A DNA stretch of 64,000 nt from Numida meleagris (Eukaryota; Chordata; Aves; Galliformes; Numididae): positions 6,199,814 through 6,263,813 of the forward strand of contig NC_034420.1 of the NCBI RefSeq assembly GCF_002078875.1. The letters are read 5' to 3'. This document shows positions 35,662 through 49,441 of this stretch, in pieces; within the stretch, counting starts at the first letter, position 1; every line of letters starts with the position of its first letter. Both the position numbers and the translations under genes were made by a program. Under the pieces are notes generated by a model. That model was not told the origin of the DNA and did no database searches. It worked only from the letters and a program-made list of their open reading frames with translations.

Positions 35662-38600
35662 TGGGGAGATTTCAATGGAATCCTTAGAAAAGTTGTTCTA
35701 AAGTTGCTTTCTTGATGTTGTTTGCATAAATGTTGTTCCTACTCATTAAGATTGAAGCTAAAAACATATGCAAAATGCCATGATCCAGAAAGCTGTGTCT
35801 TGCAAGTCTTGTTCAATAACATATCATCTTGGATAGAAACATAGATTGCTTTAAGCTCCTTAGAGATAGATATAAGAATGGTAGAACAAGCAGGAGTGAA
35901 GGATCTAAAAAGCGTTTGGCTTTTGTTCAAGAGAAACAATGCATCAAAGTAATTGACTTTTCTTGTGAGTATTTTTAATAATGCTGCCAAAGGGATGGAG
36001 GAATTGCAAAAGACTTCTTAAATCTTTTACTGCCACATTCGACCATTTTCAGAAATGTAGTGAGTTTCACCCTAAAAACCAGTTTACTTTATTTTCTCCA
36101 GTACAATGATTGGACTATTGATTTAAACATTTCTGTTCTGTCCTTTTCCTATTCTTCAGCTTTGGAAATCCGTGGGCAATTTACATTGCCAACTTTGCCA
36201 ACTCTGTATTTTATTGTAAAAAACTTTTCTTTTACAGAATTTATGTGATATCTATTAATAGCAACCAAATTCTTTCCTAGTCTGTTCTAAACCAACCAAG
36301 GCAAATTTAGGTTACTGCTACATATGGTTATTTAGCTGGCCTGGATTTTCCATCTGACCTGTTTGAGTTACTGTTAGGGTAAAAGGATAACACTAAAAAT
36401 TTAAATTTGAACATTAAAATTGTATTCTGTATGGAGAAGTATAAGCACATCTTTTAAACCCCCTGAAAACTTTTCTGATTTTGTCTTATCTGTATATTAC
36501 ACTTTATGAAGCACGCATCTTTTTTTTACAGCTGTATGGCATTATGCTTATAAGCAAACAAATCATCCCTAAGTATTGATCAACCAGAAAACTCCCAGAG
36601 TAAGGCAGAATTTGTTTCTAACTGGCCTCCAACTGATTGAGTTGGGCCACTGCATGCAATTTCTGTTAAACGGAATAGCCCCCTCTGTTCTGTATTGCAA
36701 TACGCCCTAACATTTTTCACTGGTAAATGCCACTGAGGCCTTCTTATGGAGTACTGGTTCTAAAAGTTATCCTTCAATTTAAACAATTTTTTTAATCACT
36801 TTTGCATATCTACAGAAATAAATGAGGGCATAAGCATTTTTATGTGTTGCACATTTCTTTCTGCATTTCAGTTGTGCGAGGTGTTTTTCTGCTGTACTGT
36901 TAGGAACAGACTCACAGGATGAAAAAAGCCCAGTATGCCAGTGAATACAGTACTGAGGAATTAAGTTTCTGACAGAGAAAGTAGTTATTCTACCAATAGT
37001 GAAGAACCTTAGTACTACTTTCATGGTTCCTGAAGAAGGAATTGAGATGTATTCATCTTTCAGATGCAGATGGCATGATATACTGAAAAGACCATCCTCA
37101 GTAAGCAACAGACTGTGTTTATCTCAGGACAAAAATTACTGTATGAACTTTGATTATAAGTAGTATTTGATTTTTCCTTTCATCTTTATTTAGCTTAAAA
37201 GATTCAGTCATTGCCTTCTGCCAGAGTGTTTTATTGGTGAGCTATGTTAGTTTTCTTTTGCTATTGTATTACACTTATCTTCTCTTATTCCATAATTAAA
37301 TTCCTGAAATTCTCTGTTATTATGAAGCGTTGGATAACAGTTTGCCAGTGTTTTACTAAAGAAATTTCTTCTTTCTCCCGTATAAGTTTTCACCCCCCCC
37401 AAACTCTCTTTTATTTGATAATGTTATTTTGCCTTACTTTTGTGTGTTCTACTTTATTTGTTGGTGTAATTTTTGATGTTAGGATAATCTACTTGTGATG
37501 ATGACAATGATGACATCCTGGCTGTACTGAGGTCTACCAAGGGAGCGTTCTTACTCCCTTCAGTGGCTGGGATTTTATCTTAACTGAATAAGATGCTATG
37601 GATATGAATCACTATTAAATTTCCATTGATGTAATCTCTTGCCGTTGTTATTTTTCTACCACTGTAATATTATATTAGTTGGGCCACTATAAATACACAG
37701 TTTTAAGTCATATTCAAAATGAAGTTTTTCTCCTGTTTTCAAGAACGTTTCTATTGAATGTTCTTGCTCATTCTGATGTTATTCTCTTCTCTCTTGTCAC
37801 TCTTGGTATTGTGGTATTTTACGGTCAATCAGAACCAACAAATAAAAGCAAAATCAAAACACCCTGATACTTTCTGTTTGGTTTTTCTGACATCTTGAAG
37901 AGTAAATAAATCTGTGGGCCATATAGGCAAAGTAATTTGCTTTCATCTCGCTCCAAGTTAGGAATACTGGTAACATAGATTTAAAGCATGTATATAGCTC
38001 TTTGGAGACTCTGCTGCCATGCTTTAAGATGTGGGACAGTTTTTAAAATACCAAAGTTCCATTTTAAATGTGTCAGCCTTAACTTGGTCTCTTTAAATAG
38101 CCCATTAAAGTCCCTTAATAGGAAAAATTTGCAGCTTGCAGCTACTTCTGTGCATGCATAATGCAGAAAGAAATGAGATATCTTGTGTGCCCTGTGGCTC
38201 AGAGACTTTTCCTTGCAATTAATAAGCACAGAAGTAGATGACAAGAAGATTATTAAACAATTTTTTTAATAGATGAAAGGTTTTGTAGACTCATGATGTG
38301 GATTGTCGACAGAGCTAAACATTATTCTGAAATAATGAATCTTTGTTTTTGTTTTGAGGAGGAGAAAGAACATACCTGATCTCCCACATGCAGGACTGTG
38401 TATGCGTACTTGTATCTAAGAATGCAAGCATACCTTGCTTTTCCTTTTAACTAGATTGGACTACTAACTGGCACAGTGATTTTAATCTTTCATCATCAGT
38501 AGCATGACAGTTCAGTTTTGACCACAGCTCTTTGTTTTATGCTCTCCAGTGGAGTTATTAATTCAAAGGAGGGAGACTATAAGGAAGTAAGTTCTGAGTG

Positions 38601-39273
38601 CAGTTCTAATATGACCACAATATGAATCAAATGTTCAGTTATGTCAATGAATTATTTTTCTAACATGGTGTTTTAAAACAAGATTTGTTTTTAATGTAAG
38701 AGAAATTTAAGAAGTCACACTTTATGGAATTACAGACAAAAGTTATTTTCCCTTTACATTGCAAACTCAATTATTCAGGAATTTGTTTTTAGTATTTAGG
38801 CTAATGGTCAAATAACTGATACCTAGCCTTAACTCAGGAAGGTAAGGAACCAATGTTATAAGGTGAGTAAGGACAACTAAAAAGTGTAAGTCTTGGCAGG
38901 TGCATTTTCTCATTGGTATCATAATGATGACTGGAATAAGAAGGCAGGGGAGATGATATAAAATAGATAAAAAGGAAAGGGAGAGAATAATGAAGCAAGC
39001 ATGGAAAATGAACCAGGAGAACACACAGAAAGTACAGTAAGATTTGATGCACCTTGTAGGAAGGCTTGTTTGCTGCTGTGGGGTTATTTCAGTGATTGAA
39101 ATAGATGTACAGGGACATATTGTGCTGTCTTTGAGGAAGCCAGTCATCTCTTCACCATGCTCAGGACATCTGTAGTTATCTTAATTTGATCCACATTAGA
39201 TTGAGATGGAGTGAAATTACTGAAACTCTTCCATTTGTTCTTCCTAAAATGGTTTTGTTGCATTCCATAAGTA

Positions 39274-39288
39274 TTTTTTTTTTTTTTT
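39274..39288. repeat. T15 homopolymer
   Basis: Fifteen T residues followed by AATTTCAG. The arrangement resembles a polypyrimidine tract and acceptor AG, but no exon can be supported 3' of it. Confidence 0.8.
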
Positions 39289-40037
39289 AATTTCAGGTAG
39301 ATATGGAACTCTGTGTGAGGAATTCTTAAGCCATTTCTTCTAGAGAAGCATGCTTTGACCAAACCAACAGGATTTAAAAAGTTCAGGAATGGGCATGAAC
39401 TTTTGCTAAGGCTTTAAACAACCTTTAGCAAAATATAATCTCAAGTTTTCTGTTATTATTCTGCTTTAGGACTCTAGAATGGGAGTAGGGGATTTACTTT
39501 CTTCAAACATTTTTTCCTGTATGCCAGGAATATTCTGGTTGTGTTGATAGCTTTCAATCCAATAACTGCATGTTGCAGGAGTAAGATGAATCTAGGGCAA
39601 AAAAAGTTAGGATATCAAGACTGATCAGGCAAATATTAAAGGAGGAAGTTAGCTCATTGCGATCAGTGGAGTACTTGGTTCTCCTGCTGTTCTATGGCAT
39701 TCAACTCTCTCTTCTCGGAGCTTAGCAAAACTCTCTATCTCTTATGCTGGATAATAGATATATACGTTTAAGAAACTAACACATTTTTGCTCATGCTGCT
39801 TGGATCCACTGCTACACTTTCTCACTGAAAGTACTGTTCCAATACAAAGAACTAGTATTTACTGACATTTTTTAACTGATGATCTCTCAAGAATGTTATC
39901 AGTTGGATTAATTTATCTTGAGCAGCAAAATAAAAACCAATCAATAACAAAAGTTAAAATAAATGACTTGTAATGGGTGTATCTGATTGTTTAAATGAAG
40001 CATAAAATATGGATTATTATGCTTAGCATCATATGTT

Positions 40038-40076
40038 ATGTACTTTAGATAAAACACTGTAATGTACTTTAGATAA
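40038..40076. repeat. 15-bp direct repeat, period 24
   Basis: ATGTACTTTAGATAA occurs at 40038-40052 and again at 40062-40076. A local segmental duplication of AT-rich sequence. Confidence 0.9.
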
Positions 40077-40640
40077 TTTACTAAATTATGAAGCGTAGCA
40101 GAATCATTACTGGCAGTACTGGACAACATTTAATCTAAGAATTTTTTTTTTAAATGACCAGGACTTGCATTTGTTGCTTTGTGGTAATTATGATGGCAGA
40201 TGACATCATTTTTTAAAATATTTTCTTTCTCATCCATCAGAGGACTTGTTGAACTGCTGCTGAGCTCAGCTATGTTCTAAAACAACTGGTCACTGTGAAC
40301 TCTAGTGCACTAGCCTGGAGGTAGTCTGAAAGACACATGAGTATCAGTATTTTGTAAATGTCTCAAAAAATGTGGATTTTTGAGTGCTAAGTGCATTTCA
40401 AGAAAATCAGCCAAATCATCCAGAATGAAAATTAAAGCTGAAGATTAATATTCTTCAAAAAGCTTTAAAGCATTTGTTCACTAGCATTTTTGAGAATGTT
40501 GCTATAAAGGGGAATTTGCCCCTCTAAAAGAGGTACTTAATGGTTTTTTTATTCAATTTTTCAATAATAGTATTATAATTCTGTAGTTGGCTGCAAATTA
40601 ATCTTGTAGACATATAAACTGAATTCTGTCTGTAGCTTGT

Positions 40641-41222
40641 ATCAGAAATAGTGCAGCCAGTAGGGGCAGGGGAGCGATCATCCCTCTGTACTCAGCGCTG
40701 CTGAGGCTGCACCTTGAGTACAATCTTTTGTTTTAGACCACTCTCTACAAGAAAGACATCAAGGCCCTAGAGTGCATCCAGAGATGAGCAGCGAAGCTGG
40801 TGAGGGGTCTGGAGTACAAGTCTTATGAGGAGTGGCTAAGGAAACTGAGGCTGTTTAGTCCGGAGAAGAGGAGGCTCAGGGGTGACCATATCATTCTCTA
40901 CAACTCCCTGAAACGAGGCTGTGGCGAGATGGGGGCCAACCTCTTCTCCCATGTAACTAGCAATAGGACTAGAGGAAATGGCCTCAAGTTTTGCCAGGGG
41001 AGGTTCAGGTTGGATATTAGGAAAAAATTCTCAGAAAGAATGGTTGGGCACTGGAATGGGCTGCCCAGGGAGGTGACTGAGTCACCATCCCTAGAGGTGT
41101 TCAAGAAACATTCACATGTGGTACTAAGGGACATGGTTTAGCAGGGAAACACTGGTGGTAGGTGGACGGTTGTACTAGATGATCTTAGAGGTCTTTTCCA
41201 ACCTTAATGATTCTATTATTCT
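40641..41222 (+). mobile_element. CR1 LINE, 3' fragment with ORF2 C-terminus open
   Basis: The longest CR1 in the window. It starts at ATCAGAAATAGTGCAGCCAG and runs through CTCAGCGCTGCTGAGGC, AAGAAAGACATCAAGGCCC, GCGAAGCTGGTGAGGGG, GAGAAGAGGAGGCTCAGGGG, ACTAGCAATAGGACTAGAGG and GAATGGGCTGCCCAGGGAGG to the GGTCTTTTCCAACC-TTAATGATTCTATTATTC tail. A 113-codon frame (40800-41141) is still open and reads as the CR1 ORF2 C-terminus: [50 protein letters not shown], and ending LRDMV-stop. It is the tail of a reverse transcriptase without its catalytic domain, so it is not a functional gene. Confidence 0.96.
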
Positions 41223-44200
41223 CAGTCTTTCAAAATTCTTTCTGAAATAAAGGCTTTTGTGTAGGCATGTCCTACATTTTATACAAACTTAGAGAAGAAA
41301 ACATGTTATATAGTCTTAATAATGAAAAAAGTTATGAGAGTCAACAGGGGAATGAACGGAGATGAAGAAATGAGATATTTATATTGTTTTGTCAGGATGG
41401 TTAGCAGTGTTCTCAACACAACACTTGGTCAGCTGCTGTATATATTGTTTTTGAGAATACTAGAAGAAAAAGTAGCTTTTCAAAGACTCAAAAGTTAGGC
41501 TATCAGATGTTTGCAGTCAACTCCTTTAAGCATGAAGCACAGGAAAAGACCATTCCATCTCAAATTATTTCATCTGCAAATTTAATAAGGAGGAGATGGG
41601 AGCTGATGCCATTGTTTGTTTCGAAGCTGTCTTGCTGGTGAGTCATTTAATTAACCTCTTCCAGCTGAATGGAAAATCTGTTTGACTTTCCTGTAGAGAT
41701 GATGCTTTGTCGCACTGGCAGAGACTTCAGTTAAAACAGTAGATTGAAGGTATCCTACTGAATACATGAATCAACTTGAGAGCAGAGTAACGAGAGTCAG
41801 GCAGTTTCTGACACCAAGTACATAGACGAAACGTGTAGACATTGATGTGAAGGCCTTACAAACACAGGTAAATTCCTCTAATTGCATTTAAAGAGACTAT
41901 GATTTTATGTCAGGTAAATTTGTCGGCATTGTACTGTTTGTAGATTGGAAGACAATGTATGTCTCAATATCATCAGTGTTTTAATTACTTCAGTAAGCAT
42001 GATGTTTAGTAGCATTTCTGGTTAAAGTCCTAATTAGCCTTCTCTATCTAATGAGCGTATGAAGGTTTGGCTCATGGCTTATTATCCTACTCATTATTAT
42101 GAACGATAGGGCAACTGTTTAAAACCTCCAGTTTTTCACTGAGACGTAATTGTTTATGAAAAGGCCTTGCCCTAGAAATGGAAATAATGGTAATTACATT
42201 TAATCTTTTCATGGTTTGTGCATTTTTTGCAGTGAAACGGATGCCTATAAGACACTAATTACCAAGAGGGAACTGCAGGACGCTACCAGACAGGCTTATT
42301 TTGCAAGTGCATGATCCCAAGGTCACATTTTTTCATATCCTTGCTATCGTAAATTTTCTTCATGTATGTGCTTTTCATGTGCTTGACTTCATGCCAAGCA
42401 CTTTTAGTACTCCATTTTAATAGCTTACAAAGGTTGACGGGAGGACCACATAAAGCTGCTCGTTTAGTGCTTCTAATTACAGCCCCCTCCTGCTGTGTTT
42501 TTTTTGTTTTTTTTTTTTTTCCCCCCCACTGATAGGGGTACCAAGTCTGCTCAGTACCAGGTATGACTTAGAAGCATGTTTTCAAAGTGAGCACAGAGGC
42601 AACTGTTGCGTTTACACCAGAAGGGTAGTTGACAACATTGTGATGATTTCCATGTACTGCCTGAGGATTTCCCTGTTTGCTGATTGACTTTGCTCTCCTG
42701 ATGCACTCTGCCAATGTAAATCTTCAGTAGGAGTCTGAATGTGAATTTTATTTTGTAATTTCATGATCAGTTGATTTATCTGTTGCTGAAAAGGACTTGA
42801 AAAAAAATTAAAACCATGTAACAAACACAGTTGGCTTTTTGAAAAAGACTGTAGATGACTTTGTAGTTTTCTGAAATTTAAATAAAGTTTTGACACATGA
42901 TCAATATATCTCTGTGGTCGCAGAAGGAAGGATAGTGAAATGGCCATGTTACAGGCCATGGCTAAGCTGGGGAGATGTTTAGATTTACAGCATTTCTTTT
43001 TTCACTATTTAAATATGAATAGTGTCTGGAGCATTCTTATATCAGAGTTGTTGCTAGTGGCAGCTTTCTAGTCCATAGGCAACTGACTTGTGCTGGGACT
43101 TTAGGCACCAGGTTGCCAAGTACAGCAAAATAGAAGCCATCAGTATGCAAAGAAAGTCAGTGTTTCCATTCTGTTCCCAGTGAGGCAGTAGTCTTATCCC
43201 ATGAGTGTCGCCTCTGTTTGTGATGAAGAATTTCAAGTTTCATTGTAGTAGTATTTGAATGATGGCTGGGTACACATTAGGAAAGTGATGAATAATACAG
43301 CAGAGATAGCATTTAATAACATCTCTTGTCAGCTGCCATCCCATAATTCAACATCTAGAAAAGTGATTTTTATTTTGATTTCAGTATAAATCTTTATGTC
43401 TGTCTATCTCTATTGTTGGCAAGACAAGGAGGTAACAAACGAGTGAAGAGATGTTCTGATTTAATCTCGAGTAACTGCAGGTGTCATTTTGCAAGTCTAC
43501 AACACTGCTGATGGATCGCTTTGCTCACTGAGAACATGTGGATAATAAAATGTAAAGCAAGAGGCCAAGAGCAGAAAAGAAGAATATACAGATAAAAACT
43601 GTTACCATATGCCACTATTTTTGTTACTAGCCTTTACTTCTCTGAGCAAATACAGCAGAACTTAATGAAAGGAAACTTTCTAACAATTATTCCAGTTCCT
43701 CGGAAAAAAACCAGGACCTTGACAGCACAAGAGACTTTGATCCTCTCTTACGTGAAATGCATTTGAACGTATTAAATCAAATCTTGTATATATTCTACCA
43801 TGTTAACACAATTTTAGCACAGATGTCATGAGGAATCACACCATTCCCGAGCAGTGATGTTCTGATCTCTCCCTTTAGGGTAAGATTTTGCACCTTATTA
43901 CCGATTCCAACTGCCTTGATTTACAGATACACACATATATATTTTATTTTCAGGCAGTTACACCAAGCTGCACATATAGCAGTTTCATTCTTTTTGCCAT
44001 TCTACTCTTCAGAAGCTTGTACAATGTCTTTCTTCAGTTGCTGAACCGTAGCACAATGTGACTTTGTCCACCAGAGTTACAGTTCTTGCTTTCAACAGAA
44101 TTTAATAAACTGATAAAGAAAAGAGTGAATGGAAGACATGATTAGAATTTTCATTTCTCTGTAAGCCTGAGTCACAGTAAAAGGAATGCTTTGGGTATAG

Positions 44201-47200
44201 CATTTTTATTCTTAGCCATTAATAGTGTCTGTAGTTGTGTTTTAAATCCTATTTTTATGAGAGTAGTGCTAGAAAGAAGAACGAATTCTTAGGTAAAGAA
44301 ATATACTTAATTATTTAAATCATGATCTTGTCTTTACACTTTTTTTGTGGTTTGCTTTCATTGATTGGCTTTTTTATACGTTTAAAATGTACATAGCTTA
44401 ATTTAACAGTTCTTTATAGCAAGGTGGGAAACTAAGGAAGATGCTGAATGTGGGATACGTTTGTCATGGAGAAAAAAGAACATTCAACAAACTGGAGCAG
44501 TGCTTGGCAATATTAAAAGGTTAAATAAGTAGTTATAAATGCGGATACCGTGTATTCAGTGTTTGGATGGAAAATAAACTTTTAATTTGTAGGGTTCTTT
44601 TTTTCCTACTAATTAGATAACCTTGAGTTTGTTAAAATCACTGAAAGAAGATTTAATGGAAAAGAAAATCTGATTGTTTTTAAGCTTTAGCTACTTTAAA
44701 GTATTTGCACTGTTAATTTCTGGAGTTATATCTGAAGTTACACTGAAGCTGAATCAAATATTTATCAGCATGCTCACAGTACACCTGTGATCCTCAGCTT
44801 CTGAGAGCTACCTTAAGGAGAAAAGAGAGGATGTGTAGGTGTCATAGAAACAGACACTGGTCCTGCTACAGTGAGATGCACGATGTTAAGGACCGTGTAG
44901 AATTCAACTGCTCTTCTTTTAGATGATTGCAGTGGCTACGTGTGCCTGCTGAAACACGTCCTTGTCCTAAAAGCTGTGGAATATTCCAGTAAAAATGTTT
45001 ATAAATTTGTAGGAGCTTCTTTGGACACTGATGAGTAATTTTCTACTTCAAAATATGTGAACTGAAGTAAAAATTATATGCTGTTTCATTTTCCTAACTT
45101 TGTGTGAGTTGTTGAAGATGGTAATATATACCTTTTATTTGCAGGATTTTTACAATTAATTTTAAAAAAGTAATACAGTTTTTGTATGTATGATACAGGA
45201 GACTAATAGAGGCAACACAGTTTATAAGGCAATTTTTTTTTTATCTTAGAATGAATTTAGATCAGTATAACCAACTCACCTGGTTCCAGTCAAAATGTGG
45301 ATAAAATCGTTGGAAAAATCATGTGTTTAGGAGAGGTCTAAAGGTGCTAATGAGAATACACTGTCAAAGGCTATATCATCACATACGTAATATGATGTAG
45401 GTTTTAAGGAATTATACTGAATGAAAGATATCTGTGGAGCAATATACAGAACTGCTGTTAAAGCGATGAGTGTTTCCAGGAAATTAGACTGTATGTGTGT
45501 GTTTATTTTTTATGAACAACTTCCCTGTTTATTACTTCTTCATTTCAAACTTACTGGCTTGCGTTCAGCCTTACTTGCTATGATTTAGCTACCGCCTCAG
45601 CAAGTGCCAACAATACCCTGTGCAGATAGGATCAGATTCAATGTCTTTGTGGGGACAGTGCCTTGAAGAACTATTTTCACAGCCTTTTAACTTCCCTAGT
45701 GGTTTCCAGCCATCCTGTGCAGTCTTCTGGTTACAGATAATGCACAAAACAGCTGAAAGCATGTGTTCTACAAATGATATATGAAGAATAGCCTCTTCTG
45801 GAACCCAGGAAGGTCACAAAAACAAACTCTAGATGTTCTAGCAATAAAACAGATAGTGCTACAGTTAGAACAATGGTACTGCGGTTTTCAAAACTAAAAG
45901 AGAAAATTAATAAAAATAAATGTTCCATAAGTCTGAATGAACAACTGGTTACCCACAGTTTTATATTTTGCAACCTCCCTCAAAAAGCTCTGGTTTTCCA
46001 CTAGGCCCCTACCTGCTTTTCTTTGTGCTTTTGGCTGGCAAACTGCAGCACATGCCATGGTTCCTTTGGAGCTGCTCATGGTTGACTGATCATCTTATTG
46101 GTGCCCTTTAGCTGATGAGTGAAATGAGCAGAACAGCTAAAATCTGAATTCTCCCTGCTCTTTTCTGTCAGGACAGTAATTAGTTGCAGTTCTCTATTCA
46201 GTCATTAGAGTTCACAAAGTTAAATTTGTGAAACCTTAAATGCATTAAATTTGGTTGAAATGGTCCAGCTAATTGAAAAGCTATTACAGGGAGAGTGAAG
46301 AGCTGGCAAATGATGGACAAACAGAGTGTGTGGTATATATTTTTTTGCTGCTTTAGTAAAGCTGGAGAAAGCTAAGAGAAAACGTAAGTGCCATCCACTC
46401 TATAACACAGTCTCTGAAATAGCATAGCCATAATGAAAATAATTATCGTAAAAAGAGGTGTTGTTTAACATACCCAAATCTTTATACCTTCTAAGTATGC
46501 AGTTACAGTTAGTTCTTTTGAAGCACTTTTTTAGTCTTTGTTAAACTAGACATTTTATTTAGAGTAATGTTGGTGAGAAGAATAGATCTCAACAATTTAA
46601 CATTTATCTTCTCATAGTTCTGTGCCTTAACCAACACTAGTCGTTTTAGGATTATAAGACATCTGGATTTCTCCTGAATATTTTACAGCTTTGTGGAACT
46701 TACTGTTTTTTTTTGTTTGCTTGTTTTTTACTAGAGAGGAGTTTCAAGGGGAGCCTCATAAATGTACAGCAGATTGATATTATATCTCAGTATGCTATCT
46801 AACATGTGAAATCACACACTTTGCATAGTAAATGCTTTGGGGTTTTGGTGTGTACCTCAGCTGGTATCTTAGATTTCTCTTAGTTCACAGCTATCATATC
46901 TGACTGACGAAGTCTTTTGATGCACCTGAAAAAATGCCATTAAAATCCAGTGCATTAGGCAGTTGTTGGGTAGTCCTGATTTACAAGATGCTAACCTGAA
47001 AGTTACTTTTAAAACAATAATGTTTAGTGACGAGTGAGTGTTAAAATGGCTAATCACAGACATGGGGGAAATAGCACAGGCCTGCCTGTTGGATTGTGCA
47101 GCTGGAAGTAAATGGTAAACAGTATGCCACAGATTTCCCAGTAGGTAAACATAGAGAACTTTGAGGCAGATATCTGGCAGGTTTGTTTTCCCTTACAATT

Positions 47201-47840
47201 CTGTGGTATAAATAAGGCTCTGTTCTGCTGAAATCAGACTTATATCAGGACCTTGTGGAAGTGAATTATGTTCATTTTAATGAGATTTTGATGTCTGTAC
47301 AATCCCTTCACAAAGTACAGCAGGGCCTCCGTGTTAGAGATTTCATGGTGGTTTGTGTTTGTGTTTTTGTAGCATAACTGAAAAAATTTTTCAATCCAGG
47401 TACTTGGGTAGAGCTCCAGGTTTTATAAAGAAGAGTTAACTGCAACTAATACTATAAAAAGATTGTTTTTAAAGCTTCACTTACGCAAAAGATATTGTCA
47501 ACTATGTGAAAAGGGATCACAAAATGATCAACTCATGGCAAATGTAGTTTGCTTCTATTTTTGTAATTATTTTTATTTTTTTAATATCTAGTTCTGGCCT
47601 GTTGGGTTACATTAGCTACAGCATAGAATGATGTGTTATCGAGCCTCTTCTGTAACTCATAATATCTTAATATTTCCTGCAGTTTAAAAATACAAATATT
47701 AAATATTGTAGAAACATACAATGTAAATATTTTCAGTTTGATTTTTATTTAACAGCCTCAGAGAAGCCCAAATATTGAATGCAATATGCAGTATCCGAAG
47801 TATAGCTAAGCTGAATTCCTTCCTCTGCTGTAAACTGAAG
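41223..47840. other. Repeat-poor non-coding block
   Basis: No gene or clear mobile element. The 41870-42480 part is rich in TAATTA/ATTTAAT words and has a possible nuclear-receptor half-site CCAAGGTCA at 42317-42325; it also has the appearance of a splice acceptor at 42232 (see findings). A T8-G-T14-C7 tract lies at 42498-42527. A 115-codon minus frame at 42612-42959 has no recognised domain. Confidence 0.5.
42498..42527. repeat. T-rich/C7 homopolymer tract
   Basis: T8, G, T14 then C7 in succession. Low-complexity sequence that is prone to sequencing error and length variation. Confidence 0.88.
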
Positions 47841-47910
47841 TTGGGCAGGTAGTTGAACCAGATGACCTCTAGTGGTCCTGTCAAATCTAAATTAGCCTCT
47901 GATTCTGATT
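47841..47910 (+). mobile_element. Old CR1 3' UTR relic
   Basis: GGGCAGGTAGTTGAACC, AGATGACCTCTAGTGGTCC and TCAAATCTAAATTAGCC followed by GATTCTGATT match the CR1 3' end (GGACTAGATGACCTC...TCCAACCTAA...ATTCTGTGATTCTG) in order. It is short and diverged. It is the only interspersed repeat I recognise between 41.2 and 61.0 kb. Confidence 0.8.
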
Positions 47911-49441
47911 TTAAGCTTTAATGAAACTTATTTTCTGTTATTGAAGTTTATTAATAGAAACAAAAGGGCTCTGCATTGTAGGAATGGATGTGTCACTTGA
48001 AATGATGAAATGGAAGTTATGTGCAAGTATACTAAACCTTGCAAGTCAACAGGAAAAATCATAATCAAGGCAGCTGGGAACATTGCCTAAGAGAGTAAAA
48101 GCTGACCTGACATTAACTGCAAAAAACATTATTGCATCTGAAGTTATTTTTGTAAATATTACAAAATGTGTGGACAGTTCTACAGCCAGCAGTTTTCTTA
48201 TATGACCGTGGAATATTGTAGGTCAGAATAAGCCAGCTTTTTTGAAAGTACAACAGTCATGCATGGCTGGGTGATGCAGTGTGAGGGTTTAAGAGAACCA
48301 GTTGTCCTGGCTTTTGGTCACAAGTGCCAAATGCAGTGCATATTCAAACTGTAAAACTTTGAAAGGTCAAATATCTGCAAAAACAAAGCACTTGTCATCT
48401 GTTAAATTACTTTAGTGAGCACAGATTAATACTGTCAGTAAAACTGAAGGGATGGTAATTGCACTACTGAAGAATGTTTATTTTAGTATTCAGTCTGCCA
48501 AACACCAAAGTACTCGATTTACATCATCAGCATATAGAATATTTTATGAAGTACCTAATGAAGTGCATATAAATTTTGCAAATTGGGAGTAGGAAATTTA
48601 GGAAGGTAGAATACTATGGAGAATGTTGCCTAGACGTTTTCAGATAGTTGTTTAGTGATAAGAAGCAGATGAACTTGAACTCATATGTAATGCTGCAAGG
48701 AGGCTGGTGAATATGTTACCCAGGAATACTGATGTAAGGAAATTTGACTGTTTCTAGAAATAATGTGGGGGAATTTCAAACTAAAATCAGTTCAACATTG
48801 CAAGAAGACAACTGAAGGCAGGAGAGAGCATGGATCTGTGGTATAGGACTGGAGGACATTGAGCTGGAGTTCATAAGCAATTGTCAACCCAGCATAAATA
48901 TATTTAGCATTTTTGTGTTAAGATAAATACTAACTGAATCACCGACTTCATACTTAACTGTTAAGGAGTAACTAGACTGATGATTTATCATTAACATATT
49001 TAGTGAATTGCTGATTTAATATTTGGAAGGATATTGAATAGACAATATAATAATGGTACAATTAAGGTGCAGTGAGGGTGAAGTGGCTGGTTATCTATGG
49101 CTCAGCTTTAGGAGGCATCTCCCCATGAGGACAGCTGCAGGGCAACAACAGTGTGACCGCTTACCTTAGGGCTGGTTTTGGAATGGGCTGTCAGCAGGGA
49201 TGGTAGGCGAGTCTGTCTACACAAAATGGGAAGTACAGAAGGGCACTGTTCGTAGAAACTCAAAGAAATATAAAAGTAACTTTAAAAATTAGGACCTGCA
49301 AAAGATGCTGCAGCATTGAAGACCCTAGCACTTGAGAATCCTCTGCAGAGATGCCCACTGTTCTTTGGGCCACCTGGATATGCCAGAAAGTTGTTGCTGA
49401 ACTATACTGTGAGCATGGACTCCATAGACCAATGGAGGAAT

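Larger units (their letters stand above)
35662..40640. other. Unique AT-rich sequence, no gene seen
   Basis: Five kilobases between the solo LTR and the next CR1 with no gene or mobile element recognised. Open frames (up to 126 codons at 38767-39147, minus) are hydrophobic, AT-driven and without domain features. It contains a T15 run (39274-39288) and a 15-bp direct duplication at 40038-40076. Confidence 0.5.

Noticed and set aside
39250..39310. T15 tract followed by AATTTCAG as a splice acceptor
   Set aside because: The sequence following it has no recognisable exon, and T-runs are common in this AT-rich DNA.
40666..40685. CTCF-like motif CCAGTAGGGGCAG
   Set aside because: It lies in the CR1 body, where similar sequence is part of the element, and one core G is missing relative to the CTCF consensus.
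42612..42959. A 115-codon minus-strand frame
   Set aside because: No recognisable domain, no promoter or splice context; glutamine- and serine-rich content is not enough to call a gene.
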